This document shows, one piece after another, positions 18,516 to 26,715 of a DNA stretch of 64,000 nt (within the stretch, counting starts at the first letter, position 1; each line of letters opens with the position of its first letter). The stretch lies in the NCBI GenBank assembly GCA_910586615.1, contig CAJUJP010000017.1, forward strand, positions 8,351 through 72,350. The letters run 5' to 3'. The stretch is from an uncultured Lachnospiraceae bacterium. Lineage in GTDB: Bacteria > Bacillota > Clostridia > Lachnospirales > Lachnospiraceae. The notes beneath the pieces were generated by a model. The model did no database searches, was not told where the DNA came from, and saw nothing but the letters and a program-made list of their open reading frames with translations. A program made the translations under genes and the position numbers.

Positions 18516-18757
18516 TGGCATAGGAAATTCCACCGCTTATCCGAGTTTGCGAAGCGAATCTCGCAAAGTTAATTTGCGAAGCAAATTTACTTTTTTATGG
18601 TACAGGAAATTCCACCGCTTATCCGAGTTCGCGAAGCGAATCTCGCAAAGTTAATTTGCGAAGCAAATTACTTTTTTTATGGTATAGGTAGTTTTCCGCT
18701 TATTCGAGTTTGCGAAGCAAACTCGCAAAGTTATTTGCGAAGCAAATTACTTTTTTT
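18515..18757 (+). repeat. Three tandem about 82-bp units, each with terminator-like hairpins
   Basis: Units start at 18515, 18597 and 18679 (ATGG, then AGGAAATTCC or a variant). Each contains a first hairpin around TTGCGAAGC (in unit 3 a perfect GAGTTTGC-GAA-GCAAACTC) and a second perfect hairpin AATTTGC-GAA-GCAAATT (one base shorter in unit 3), followed by a run of 6-7 Ts. Units 1 and 2 differ at few positions; unit 3 is more diverged and about 79 bp long. Spacer-like unique sequence is absent, so this is not a CRISPR array. A serial terminator or insulator array is inferred. Confidence 0.85.
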
Positions 18758-18772
18758 ATGACACACAATTGG

Positions 18773-18787
18773 GAATTTGTGAAAATG
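18773..18787 (+). promoter_or_regulatory. CodY-box-like sequence upstream of flgB
   Basis: GAATTTGTGAAAATG matches the CodY consensus at 11 of 15 positions and ends 12 bp before the predicted -35 of the fla/che promoter. Direct CodY repression of fla/che is known in B. subtilis; here it is inferred from a weak match. Confidence 0.35.
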
Positions 18788-18799
18788 AATCGAAAAACC

Positions 18800-18827
18800 T
18801 TGTAATTTTTGATAAATTCTTTATAAT
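18800..18827 (+). promoter_or_regulatory. Sigma-A promoter of the fla/che operon
   Basis: TTGTAA (18800-18805), a 16-nt spacer and a perfect TATAAT (18822-18827) precede GGAGG and flgB. No sigma-28 -10 element is seen here, so early flagellar genes appear to use the vegetative factor. Confidence 0.75.
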
Positions 18828-18864
18828 GAAATATGGATTCTATTAACGTGGGAGGAGTATGCTT

Positions 18865-19263
18865 ATGAGTACACTTGGAACTACCAATGTGTTTGATTAT
18901 GTCAATGTTCTGGATAAGGCGGCGGATGCGGCATGGATCCGTAACGAAGTCATTTCGAATAACATTTCAAATGCCGATACGCCGGGATACAAGAGACAGG
19001 ATGTGAATTTCGAGACACAGCTTGCCAAAGCGCTTCGCAGTTCCAGATACAGGAGTATGGATGCGAAGGTGGCTGATGTGAAGACCAGCCGGCTGAACCC
19101 GATTACATATACGGACTATTCAGGTTTTTCATACCGTATCGACGGCAATAATGTGGATCCCGATACAGAGGGAGTGTATCTGGCCAAGAACCAGTTGGTC
19201 TATCAGGGTCTGGAATTGTCCATAGATCAGGAATTTAAGAATTTGAAACTTGTTTTGAAGTAG
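18865..19263 (+). CDS. flgB: Flagellar proximal rod protein FlgB
   Basis: FlgB is a proximal rod subunit exported through the flagellar type III apparatus and assembled on the MS ring. The conserved N-terminal rod motif is clear (NEVISNNISNADTPGYKRQD), and the C-terminal helix ends with LDQEF-like rod residues. I prefer the ATG at 18865 (9 nt after GGAGG) to the in-frame ATG at 18859, only 3 nt from it. The length of 132 aa is usual. It is the first gene of the fla/che operon. Confidence 0.95.
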   Translation: MSTLGTTNVFDYVNVLDKAADAAWIRNEVISNNISNADTPGYKRQDVNFETQLAKALRSSRYRSMDAKVADVKTSRLNPITYTDYSGFSYRIDGNNVDPDTEGVYLAKNQLVYQGLELSIDQEFKNLKLVLK

Positions 19264-19430
19264 AAGAATAGAAGATAACACAGGCCGGCTTTGAGGCAGA
19301 TGATTCGGAGACGGCTGATTTCTGTGCGGCCGGCTTTGAAAGGAGCACGCTGCAGGACAGAGCGGTTCGAAGAACATGGAAAAGTTTATTTCATATAGTA
19401 TAGATAGATTTGTGACAAGGAGATGAGACT

Positions 19431-19877
19431 ATGGGAATGTTTACGGCTTTTGACATCAATGCGACGGGTATGACAGCGGAGCGTTACCGTATGGATATCA
19501 TCGCCCAGAATGTGGCGAATGCGAATACGACGCGTACTGAGGACGGGACACCATATCGCAGGAAGGTAGTGGTTTTTGAGGAGAAGAATTCCCAGACTCC
19601 TTTCCGCCAGGTGCTGAATAAGGCTACAGACCGCTATTCGGGTACAGGTGTTAAGGTGACGGGCGTCTATGAGGATACGTGGACAGAGGGAAATATGGTA
19701 TACGATCCTTCTCATCCGGACGCTGATGAGAACGGTTATGTGATGTATCCGAATGTCAGCACGATCACGGAGATGACGAACCTGATCGATGCCAGCCGTG
19801 CGTACCAGGCGAATGCAACCGCTCTGGATGCCAGCAAGAATATTGCGACCACCGGATTGAATCTGCTCAACGGATGA
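19431..19877 (+). CDS. flgC: Flagellar proximal rod protein FlgC
   Basis: FlgC is a proximal rod subunit. The N-terminal motif (MDIIAQNVANANTTRTEDGTPYRR) and the C-terminal stretch (MTNLIDASRAYQANATALDASKNI) are diagnostic of FlgC/FlgG-family rod proteins. The length of 148 aa is normal. AAGGAG lies upstream of the ATG. A 167-bp gap after flgB holds nothing I can name. Confidence 0.96.
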   Translation: MGMFTAFDINATGMTAERYRMDIIAQNVANANTTRTEDGTPYRRKVVVFEEKNSQTPFRQVLNKATDRYSGTGVKVTGVYEDTWTEGNMVYDPSHPDADENGYVMYPNVSTITEMTNLIDASRAYQANATALDASKNIATTGLNLLNG

Positions 19878-19962
19878 TGATTCAGTGAAGGCACTGATAT
19901 ATTAAGCCGTTTAAGGCGATATATGTTTGAAAATATACTTATCTGTATCTGGAGGAAGAGAG

Positions 19963-20289
19963 ATGGCGTTAGATATTACAGAGCTTTATAATGTGTCTTC
20001 GGGGGCAGTCAAAGAAGCCGCTAAGACAGCAGCTACCAACAAGCCCGAGTCCTATGGCGACAAAGGGTTTGACAACCTGTTACATACTGCAATCGACAAT
20101 TTGAATACGACGAATAATTATCTGTCTGATGCGGAGAACGAGAAGATCAAGTGGGCGCTGGGTGAGACCGAGAATACGCATGATCTGAGTATCGCCCTGC
20201 AGAAAGCATCTACAGCGCTGCAGTATACGGTTGCGATCAGGGATAAACTTCTGGACGCTTACAAAGAACTTATCAACATGCAGATCTAG
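19963..20289 (+). CDS. fliE: Flagellar MS-ring/rod junction protein FliE
   Basis: FliE links the MS ring to the rod and is needed to start rod export. The 108-aa protein has the usual FliE C-terminal half (TALQYTVAIRDKLLDAYKELINMQI). The ATG at 19963 follows GGAGGAAGAG; an in-frame TTG at 19927 would add 12 residues without a ribosome binding site. It completes the flgB-flgC-fliE trio that opens fla/che operons. Confidence 0.93.
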   Translation: MALDITELYNVSSGAVKEAAKTAATNKPESYGDKGFDNLLHTAIDNLNTTNNYLSDAENEKIKWALGETENTHDLSIALQKASTALQYTVAIRDKLLDAYKELINMQI

Positions 20290-20381
20290 CAGATACGGCA
20301 GCTATGGGGAGTAGGGTGTTGTGCAGCATGGAAATTGCATGGATGAGTGTATAAGGGAAGACTGAAGGAGAGTAAGTTGCT

Positions 20382-21992
20382 GTGGATAAATTGTTAGAGA
20401 AGTTAAAGGAATTGGGAAATCGAATATTAGAATGGTGGAATCGGTTCACGGCGAAACAGAAGACTTTGATCATTGTCGGATTTGCTGTGGTCATTCTGGC
20501 CATTGTAGCGGTGGTGTCGGTGCTGACACAGCCGAAATATGTTCTTCTGAGGGAGTGTGAGTCCACGAAGGAGACTGCTGAAGTAAGAGACCTGCTGCAA
20601 GGAGAGGACATGAAGTTCACGGTTTCGGATGACGGTCTCGTGGTAAAGGTGCTTAAAGAGCAGCTTGGAGATGCGAATCTGCTTCTCGGCGCGAATAATA
20701 TTCAGGCGGCGAGCTACGGAATCGAAAACGTTACTGATGGAGGATTCTCCACTACGGAGTCTGATAAACAGAAGAAATACGTGGTCTATTTGCAGAAATA
20801 TCTGGAACAGGATATGCTTGCAAAATTCAAGGCTGTTAAGAGTGCTCATGTGCAGCTTGATATTCCGCAGAATGACGGTACGCTTTTTGCAACGGAGGAA
20901 GAAGCACATGCTTGGATCATACTGGATCTGAAAGAGGAGTTTAACCAGGACAGTGCGGCATATCTGGCGCGGGCCGTTGCAACGGCAATCGGTAATGAGA
21001 CCACGAAAAATATTGTAATCATGGATACCGAGAGTAACATGCTTTATACGGGAGATGATGAGTATACCACTTCGGGTACGGCGAATGCGCAGCTTTCCGT
21101 GAAGGCGGAAGCCGAGAAGCAGGTGATTAATGAGGTCCGCAAGGTACTGCTCGGAACTAAGGAATTTGATAATGTGGAAGTGGCAACGAATCTGGTGCTT
21201 GATTTTTCCACAACAGATACGACGGTACATAATTATACACCGGCGGATGGACAGAATCAGGGTGTTCTGAGCCATGAGGATATCTTCAATGCAGAGAATA
21301 CCAGCGCTGCCGGCGGGATACCGGGAACCGATTCCAACGATGACGACAACAATTATGTGCTGGAAGATAACAGCAGTTCTTCTTCGACGCAGTCGGAGGA
21401 ATCCCGTGATTATCTTCCCAACGAAGAGATCAGAGTTACCAAGACACCCGGAGGCGTGATTAATTACGGGCAGTCTTCTTTGACGGCATCCCTGATCAAA
21501 TATAATGTGATTCGTGAGGAAGATGTGAGAACACAGGGCGGCCTTGAGGGCGTTACCTGGGAGGAATATAAACTGGCCAATACGGAGCGCACGAAGATGG
21601 AAGTTGATGAGGACTTCTATGCGGCAGTGGCAAATGCTACGGGTATTTCATCTGGAAGCATATCTCTGGTGGCGTACAGTGAGAATCTTTTCTTTGATGC
21701 GGAAGGCACGAACATTACGGCCACCGATATCATGCAGATCGTGTTGATCATAGTGATTCTTGCATTGCTTGCCTTTGTAGTGCTCAGAAGTATGCGCGGC
21801 GAGAAGCACGAAGAGGAAGAAGAAGAGCTGGCGGTGGAGACTTTACTGCAATCCACACCGGAGACACAGCTTGAGGATATTACTTTGGAGAATGAGTCCG
21901 AAGAGAGAAGACTTATCAATAAATTCGTTGAAGAGAATCCGGAGGCAGCGGCTAATCTGCTGCGCAACTGGCTGAACGAGGAGTGGGGGTAA
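20382..21992 (+). CDS. fliF: Flagellar MS-ring protein FliF
   Basis: FliF forms the membrane-embedded MS ring. There is one membrane helix near residues 25-45 (TLIIVGFAVVILAIVAVVSVL), a large extracytoplasmic YscJ/FliF ring-building region, an acidic and Ser-rich loop near 315-345, a second membrane helix near 447-468, and a cytoplasmic tail ending in EENPEAAANLLRNWLNEE, the FliG-binding motif. The start is GTG, 10 nt after GGAGAG. The length of 536 aa is typical. fliG follows 5 bp after the stop. Confidence 0.97.
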   Translation: MDKLLEKLKELGNRILEWWNRFTAKQKTLIIVGFAVVILAIVAVVSVLTQPKYVLLRECESTKETAEVRDLLQGEDMKFTVSDDGLVVKVLKEQLGDANLLLGANNIQAASYGIENVTDGGFSTTESDKQKKYVVYLQKYLEQDMLAKFKAVKSAHVQLDIPQNDGTLFATEEEAHAWIILDLKEEFNQDSAAYLARAVATAIGNETTKNIVIMDTESNMLYTGDDEYTTSGTANAQLSVKAEAEKQVINEVRKVLLGTKEFDNVEVATNLVLDFSTTDTTVHNYTPADGQNQGVLSHEDIFNAENTSAAGGIPGTDSNDDDNNYVLEDNSSSSSTQSEESRDYLPNEEIRVTKTPGGVINYGQSSLTASLIKYNVIREEDVRTQGGLEGVTWEEYKLANTERTKMEVDEDFYAAVANATGISSGSISLVAYSENLFFDAEGTNITATDIMQIVLIIVILALLAFVVLRSMRGEKHEEEEEELAVETLLQSTPETQLEDITLENESEERRLINKFVEENPEAAANLLRNWLNEEWG

Positions 21993-21997
21993 GATAA

Positions 21998-23014
21998 ATG
22001 GCAAAGGTTGAGGAAAAGGCTACCGGCGGGCTACAGAAGGCGGCTGTACTGCTGATTTCCCTGGGGCCGGAGAAGTCGGCGTCGATCTTTAAACATTTGA
22101 AGGATGAAGAAATCGAGGAACTGACGCTTGAGATTGCCAATACGAGAAATATCACGCCGGCGATGAAAGATCAGGTTATCGGTGAGTTTTATCAGATCTG
22201 TCTGGCACAGCAGTATATCGCGGAGGGCGGTATCAATTATGCCAAGGAACTTTTGGAGAAATCTTTCGGCTCCGAGAGAGCACTGGATGTGATCGGCAAG
22301 CTGACGGCATCCTTGCAGGTAAAACCTTTCGAATTTGTCAGAAAGACAGATGCGTCACAGCTTCTTAACTTTATACAGGATGAGCATCCGCAGACGATCG
22401 CTTTGATCCTGTCTTATCTGTCAGCGGCACAGTCGGCGTTGATTCTGTCGGCGCTTCCGCCGGACAGACAGGCGGATGTTGCAAAGCGTATTGCTGTTAT
22501 GGACAGAACGAGTCCGGATGTGATCAAGGAAGTGGAGAAAGTGCTGGAGTCCAAGTTAGCATCTCTGGTCAACCAGGATTACACGATCATCGGCGGCGTA
22601 GATGCAGTCGTAGAGATCTTGAATACGGTAGACCGTGGTACAGAGAAACATATTATGGAGACATTGGAGATCGAGGAGCCGGAACTGGCAGACGAGATCA
22701 GAAAGAAGATGTTCGTCTTCGAAGATATCCTTCTTCTGGACGACAGAGCGATCCAGCGTGTGCTGCGTGATGTCGATAATGGTGATCTTGCGATCGCTAT
22801 GAAGGGTTCCAATGAAGAAGTGCAGACAGCGATCTTTAACAATATGTCCAAACGTCTGAGCGCGATGATCAAGGAAGACATGGAGTTCATGGGTCCTGTT
22901 CGTATGAAGGATGTGGAGGAAGCACAGCAGAAGATCGTTAATATCATCAGAAAACTGGAAGACTCTGCAGAAATTGTTATCTCCAGAGGTGGAGGTGACG
23001 AGATCATTGTCTAA
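21998..23014 (+). CDS. fliG: Flagellar rotor/switch protein FliG
   Basis: FliG is the torque-generating rotor protein between FliF and FliM. The family signatures are an N-terminal KAAVLLISLGPEKSA segment, the EHPQ motif (DEHPQTIALILSYL, near 127), and the charged C-terminal helix around VFEDILLLDDRAIQRVLRDVD, which contacts the stator. The length of 338 aa is canonical. Its last codons contain the ribosome binding site of fliH and overlap the fliH start. Confidence 0.98.
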   Translation: MAKVEEKATGGLQKAAVLLISLGPEKSASIFKHLKDEEIEELTLEIANTRNITPAMKDQVIGEFYQICLAQQYIAEGGINYAKELLEKSFGSERALDVIGKLTASLQVKPFEFVRKTDASQLLNFIQDEHPQTIALILSYLSAAQSALILSALPPDRQADVAKRIAVMDRTSPDVIKEVEKVLESKLASLVNQDYTIIGGVDAVVEILNTVDRGTEKHIMETLEIEEPELADEIRKKMFVFEDILLLDDRAIQRVLRDVDNGDLAIAMKGSNEEVQTAIFNNMSKRLSAMIKEDMEFMGPVRMKDVEEAQQKIVNIIRKLEDSAEIVISRGGGDEIIV

Positions 23015-23894
23015 GCGTAATTTATATAAATCAAACTGGGTTGTTATATCCGGTGAAGAGAAATGTGTGATCGACAGCAATGCCCGCCTGGCGCAGAGGA
23101 TTGAGGAGCATGAGATACTCAGAAAGCTGCGGGCAAATGCACCGGTCGGCTACGGTGATTCTGAGGACGGAGAGGCAGAATTTGTGAGCGGACTCGGCGG
23201 AGAAGAGATTGATGCTCTGATTGCCGGGGACGGAGGCGAGAACGGTATCATCAAGGCAGGTGTCCAGGAGGATATTCCTGATTTAGAGGAGATTCAGGCT
23301 CAGGCTCAGGAGATGATCGACGATGCCCAGAGTCAGATCGAAGACATGCAGCGCGCGGCACAGCAGGAGATTGAGATGCAGCGCAGGCAGGCATTGGAGG
23401 ATGCAAACAGAACAGGCTATGATGAAGGCTACAGACAGGGGCTGTCCGAAGTAGATGATATGAAGCGTGCGCTGGCGGAGGAGAGACGCCAGATGGAGGC
23501 GGAATATGATCAGCTGGTTGAGCAGCTTGAGCCGATATTTATTGATACGATTACAGAGATTTACAGCCATATTTTTGGGATAGAACTGGCTGACAATAGG
23601 GATATTCTGGTGCATCTGATCGATTCAACACTGAGGCAGGTGGAGAGCAGCAAGACATTTATCGTGCATGTTTCCAGGGAAGATTATCCTTTTGTCAATA
23701 TACGGAAACAGGAACTTGCAGAGGGAGCCGTTGCCGGAAAAGGTATGGTTGAAATTATTGAGGATATTGCACTGGGCCAGGGCGCTTGTCTGATTGAGAC
23801 GGACGGCGGCATCTTTGACTGCGGTGTGGATACGCAGCTTCAGGAGCTGACTAATAAATTGCGGGTGTTATCTTTTGAAAAAGCCAATCATTAA
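23007..23894 (+). CDS. fliH: Flagellar export ATPase regulator FliH
   Basis: FliH is the peripheral-stalk component that holds FliI inactive and docks it at the export gate. I choose TTG at 23007 because a perfect GGAGGTGA (22991-22998) lies 8 nt upstream and the protein then begins SKRNLYKSNWV, a typical FliH opening; the frame is open further upstream inside fliG without an initiation signal. The protein has a Glu/Gln/Ala coiled coil (about 95-190) and a C-terminal domain like V/A-ATPase E subunits. Length 295 aa. It overlaps fliG by 8 bp and fliI by 20 bp. Confidence 0.9.
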   Translation: MSKRNLYKSNWVVISGEEKCVIDSNARLAQRIEEHEILRKLRANAPVGYGDSEDGEAEFVSGLGGEEIDALIAGDGGENGIIKAGVQEDIPDLEEIQAQAQEMIDDAQSQIEDMQRAAQQEIEMQRRQALEDANRTGYDEGYRQGLSEVDDMKRALAEERRQMEAEYDQLVEQLEPIFIDTITEIYSHIFGIELADNRDILVHLIDSTLRQVESSKTFIVHVSREDYPFVNIRKQELAEGAVAGKGMVEIIEDIALGQGACLIETDGGIFDCGVDTQLQELTNKLRVLSFEKANH

Positions 23895-25188
23895 TTTTAA
23901 TAAATACAGCAAAATAGCGGACGATACTTTTTTCAAGAGAATGGGCAGAGTCGAGAACGTGGTGGGTCTGACGATCGAATCCGCCGGACCGGAAGCCACT
24001 CTCGGGGACTTGTGTAAGATCTACCCGGCAGATGAAGCTTATGAGCCTATTATGGCGGAAGTTGTCGGGTTTAAGGAGCGCAGGACGCTGCTGATGCCTT
24101 GCGGTAAGACGGACGGCATCGGACTTGGATGTATCGTCGAGAATACAGGTGAACCCTTGACTGTTCCGGTCAGTGATGATCTGCTGGGAAAAGTTCTGGA
24201 CGGTCTGGGAAGAATCGACGGTGAGTATATGCCCGGTACGCCATACAGTGTGGAAGCACAGCCGCCTGATGCCATGAGCAGGAAGATCATAGATGAAGTT
24301 CTTCCGCTGGGCGTAAAGGCGATTGACGGTCTCATGACAATTGGAAAAGGCCAGCGTATCGGTATTTTTGCGGGATCCGGTGTGGGTAAGTCCACTTTAA
24401 TGGGTATGTTTGCGCGCAATACCAAGGCTGATATCAACGTAATCGCCTTGATTGGCGAGCGTGGCAGGGAAGTGCGTGAATTTATAGAAAGAGACCTGGG
24501 TGAGGAAGGTATGCGCAGGTCGGTAGTGATAGTCGCCACATCTGATAAGGCGGCGCTGGAAAGAAACAAAGCGGCCAAGACGGCTACGGCAGTGGCTGAA
24601 TATTTCAGGGATCAGGGCAAGGACGTGCTTCTTATGATGGATTCTCTGACGCGATTTTCCATGGCGCAGAGAGAAATCGGGCTTGCCAGCGGAGAACCGC
24701 CGGTTTCCAGAGGATATCCGCCCAGTGTGTATTCGGAGATGCCTAAGCTTTTAGAGAGAGCCGGCTGTGCCAGTGAAGGTTCCATAACAGGGCTTTACAC
24801 GGTGCTGGTAGACGGCGATGATATGAATGAGCCGATTACGGATACAGCCAGAAGCATTCTGGACGGCCATATTATGCTGAACCGTAAACTGGCCCATCAG
24901 AACCACTATCCGGCGATTGATGTGCTGCAGAGCATTTCCAGGTGTATGTCCCAGATTGTGAATAAAGAGCACAAGGTTTTGGCTGGAAAGTTGAAAAATG
25001 TGCTTGCAACCTATAACGAGGCAGAAGATCTGATCAATATCGGTGCCTATAAGAGCGGAAGCAATCCGAAGATTGATTATGCCATTGCCAAGATCGATGC
25101 GGTTAATGAGTTCCTGCTGCAGGATGTAAATGATAAATTTGACTACGAGCAGGCGGTAGATATGCTCAGGACGCTCTTTGCAGAGTAA
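23875..25188 (+). CDS. fliI: Flagellum-specific export ATPase FliI
   Basis: FliI is an F1-beta-like ATPase that energises flagellar protein export. Walker A is GIFAGSGVGKST (Lys172), Walker B is VLLMMDSLTRF, and the type III ATPase signature (ASGEPPVSRGYPPSVYSEMP) is present. The start is probably TTG at 23875, which gives the usual N-terminal beta-barrel (GRVENVVGLTIESAGPEA); its ribosome binding site is weak, so translational coupling to fliH is likely. Length 437 aa. Confidence 0.97.
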   Translation: MKKPIINFNKYSKIADDTFFKRMGRVENVVGLTIESAGPEATLGDLCKIYPADEAYEPIMAEVVGFKERRTLLMPCGKTDGIGLGCIVENTGEPLTVPVSDDLLGKVLDGLGRIDGEYMPGTPYSVEAQPPDAMSRKIIDEVLPLGVKAIDGLMTIGKGQRIGIFAGSGVGKSTLMGMFARNTKADINVIALIGERGREVREFIERDLGEEGMRRSVVIVATSDKAALERNKAAKTATAVAEYFRDQGKDVLLMMDSLTRFSMAQREIGLASGEPPVSRGYPPSVYSEMPKLLERAGCASEGSITGLYTVLVDGDDMNEPITDTARSILDGHIMLNRKLAHQNHYPAIDVLQSISRCMSQIVNKEHKVLAGKLKNVLATYNEAEDLINIGAYKSGSNPKIDYAIAKIDAVNEFLLQDVNDKFDYEQAVDMLRTLFAE

Positions 25189-25201
25189 GGGGTAACCGGC
25201 C

Positions 25202-25654
25202 ATGGCGAAGTTTACTTACAGAATGCAGAGTATTCTCAATATCCAGTATCAGCTGGAAAATCAGGCAAAGATGGATCTGGGCAGGGCGCAGATGTATCTG
25301 ATGGAGGAAGAGGAGAAACTGCAGGGGTTGATTCACAGGAAGGAAGCCTATCTGGAAGAGGGAAGGCAGATGCGCAGCGATATGCTGCGGGTCAATGACC
25401 TGAGAGACAACAGAAATGCCATGTTGATCATGGATGGAATGATAGAAGCGCAGAGAGGCCAGGTCGTGCTGGCTGAGCAGGCTGTGGAAGCGGCACGGCT
25501 CAGATTACAGGAAGTCATGCAGGAACGTAAGATGCATGAACGGCTTAAGGAGAAGGCTTTTGAGCTGTTCATGAAAGAGGAGAATGCCGCAGAGGGTAAG
25601 GCGGTGGACGAATTGACCAGTTATACTTACGGACAGCGTGGAAAAGGGGAGTAA
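25202..25654 (+). CDS. fliJ: Flagellar export chaperone FliJ
   Basis: FliJ is a coiled-coil rod inserted in the FliI ring and a chaperone escort. The 150-aa protein is almost wholly helical and charged, opens with the conserved FTYRMQSILNIQYQLENQAK, and lies directly after fliI (13 bp). Identification combines composition, length and position. Confidence 0.9.
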   Translation: MAKFTYRMQSILNIQYQLENQAKMDLGRAQMYLMEEEEKLQGLIHRKEAYLEEGRQMRSDMLRVNDLRDNRNAMLIMDGMIEAQRGQVVLAEQAVEAARLRLQEVMQERKMHERLKEKAFELFMKEENAAEGKAVDELTSYTYGQRGKGE

Positions 25655-25662
25655 ATAAGAGG

Positions 25663-26538
25663 ATGGCAGATGAGCTTTTGAATGTCGAGGTGGATACCAA
25701 GGCAGAGAAAAAGAGGTTAAAAGAAGAACGAAAGAAAATAAAGAGCGACCAGAAGGCGCAGAAGAAAGAAGCAAAGAAGCGTGCCAAGGAGATATCCGAA
25801 CAGGAGGCTAAGCTTTCTGAGGACGAAGAGGCAGGCGGTGTTTCTGTTGCATTGGTAACGATTGTTATTGTTATTATCTGGCTTGCTATTCTGTGTCTGC
25901 TGATCAAGCTGGATGTGGGCGGATTTGGTTCCGGCGTGCTGGCTCCGGTGCTTAAGGATGTACCGGTAATCAACAAGATTCTTCCGGAAGACTCGGTGGT
26001 GACAACCGACGACGAGGAAGCCTATGGTGGTTATACGAGCCTGCGGGAAGCGGTGGATTATATCAGGGAACTGGAACTGGAACTGGAAAGAGTTCAGTCA
26101 GCCAGCAATACAGATTCCGAGGAGATTGAAAGTCTGCGTGCAGAGATTGTAAGATTACAGACCTTCGAGGATTCTCAGGTGGAATTTGACAAAGCCCGGA
26201 GAGAATTTTACGAGGAAGTTGTATACGCCGAAAAGGGTCCCGGTGCGGAAGCATATCAGAAATATTATGAGACCATAGATCCCAGTACGGCGGAATATTT
26301 GTATAAGCAAGTGGTAGAACAGGTTCAGACTGACAAACAGTTACAGGAATATGCCCAGGCCTATGCGGAGATGAAACCCAAGGAGGCGGCAGGCATTTTT
26401 GAGAGTATGACGGATGACCTGGACCTTGCGGCGAAGATCCTGAATCAGATGAGTGTGGATGACAGGGGAAAAATATTGGGCGTTATGGATCCGGAGATTG
26501 CAGCCAGACTGACCAAGATCATGGATCCTGACTCATAA
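25663..26538 (+). CDS. MotE/YlxF-like flagellar membrane protein with MgtE_N-type domain
   Basis: A highly charged Lys/Glu cytoplasmic N-terminus (1-60) precedes one membrane helix (VALVTIVIVIIWLAILCLLI, about 65-85), a coiled coil (about 125-165) and a C-terminal domain with EMKPKEAAGIFESM and AAKILNQMSVDDRGKILGVM, the FliG-M/MgtE_N repeat fold of YlxF (B. subtilis) and MotE. YlxF occupies the same fliJ-fliK position in Bacillus. MotE stabilises stator proteins in alphaproteobacteria; the role in Firmicutes is less certain. Length 291 aa. Confidence 0.88.
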   Translation: MADELLNVEVDTKAEKKRLKEERKKIKSDQKAQKKEAKKRAKEISEQEAKLSEDEEAGGVSVALVTIVIVIIWLAILCLLIKLDVGGFGSGVLAPVLKDVPVINKILPEDSVVTTDDEEAYGGYTSLREAVDYIRELELELERVQSASNTDSEEIESLRAEIVRLQTFEDSQVEFDKARREFYEEVVYAEKGPGAEAYQKYYETIDPSTAEYLYKQVVEQVQTDKQLQEYAQAYAEMKPKEAAGIFESMTDDLDLAAKILNQMSVDDRGKILGVMDPEIAARLTKIMDPDS

Positions 26539-26603
26539 AATTACGTGCAAAAGTTTCCAGATACATTTGGGTGTGTATTTTACTTTAGTATCACCGACAA
26601 AAA

Positions 26604-26611
26604 GCCGATAT
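26604..26611 (+). promoter_or_regulatory. Sigma-28 (FliA/SigD) -10-like element before fliK
   Basis: GCCGATAT is identical to the SigD -10 consensus and lies in the 177-bp gap before fliK, about 105 bp upstream of its start. At the expected 15-16 nt distance the -35 is poor (TTTA/TTAG rather than TAAA). Confidence 0.35.
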
Positions 26612-26715
26612 ATATTGCAGCGGTACAGTATGCCGGAAGGCTGTCTTGCACTGCGCATTATATATAGATGCCGAGAGGCACAGAACCTTGAAAATTAAAG
26701 AAAGGAGGAAAGAGT

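Larger units (their letters stand above)
18462..18864 (+). other. 403-bp codY-flgB intergenic region
   Basis: No gene. In order it holds the codY terminator, three tandem 82-bp hairpin units, a CodY-box-like sequence and the flgB promoter. All four lie between codY and the first flagellar gene. Confidence 0.85.

Noticed and set aside
18515..18757. CRISPR array
   Set aside because: The units are tandem copies of the whole 82 bp with no unique spacers between short repeats, and no cas genes are present.
18462..18864. c-di-GMP riboswitch upstream of the flagellar operon
   Set aside because: Flagellar operons in Clostridia sometimes have one, but I could find no GEMM-like core here; the space is taken by the 82-bp repeats and promoter.
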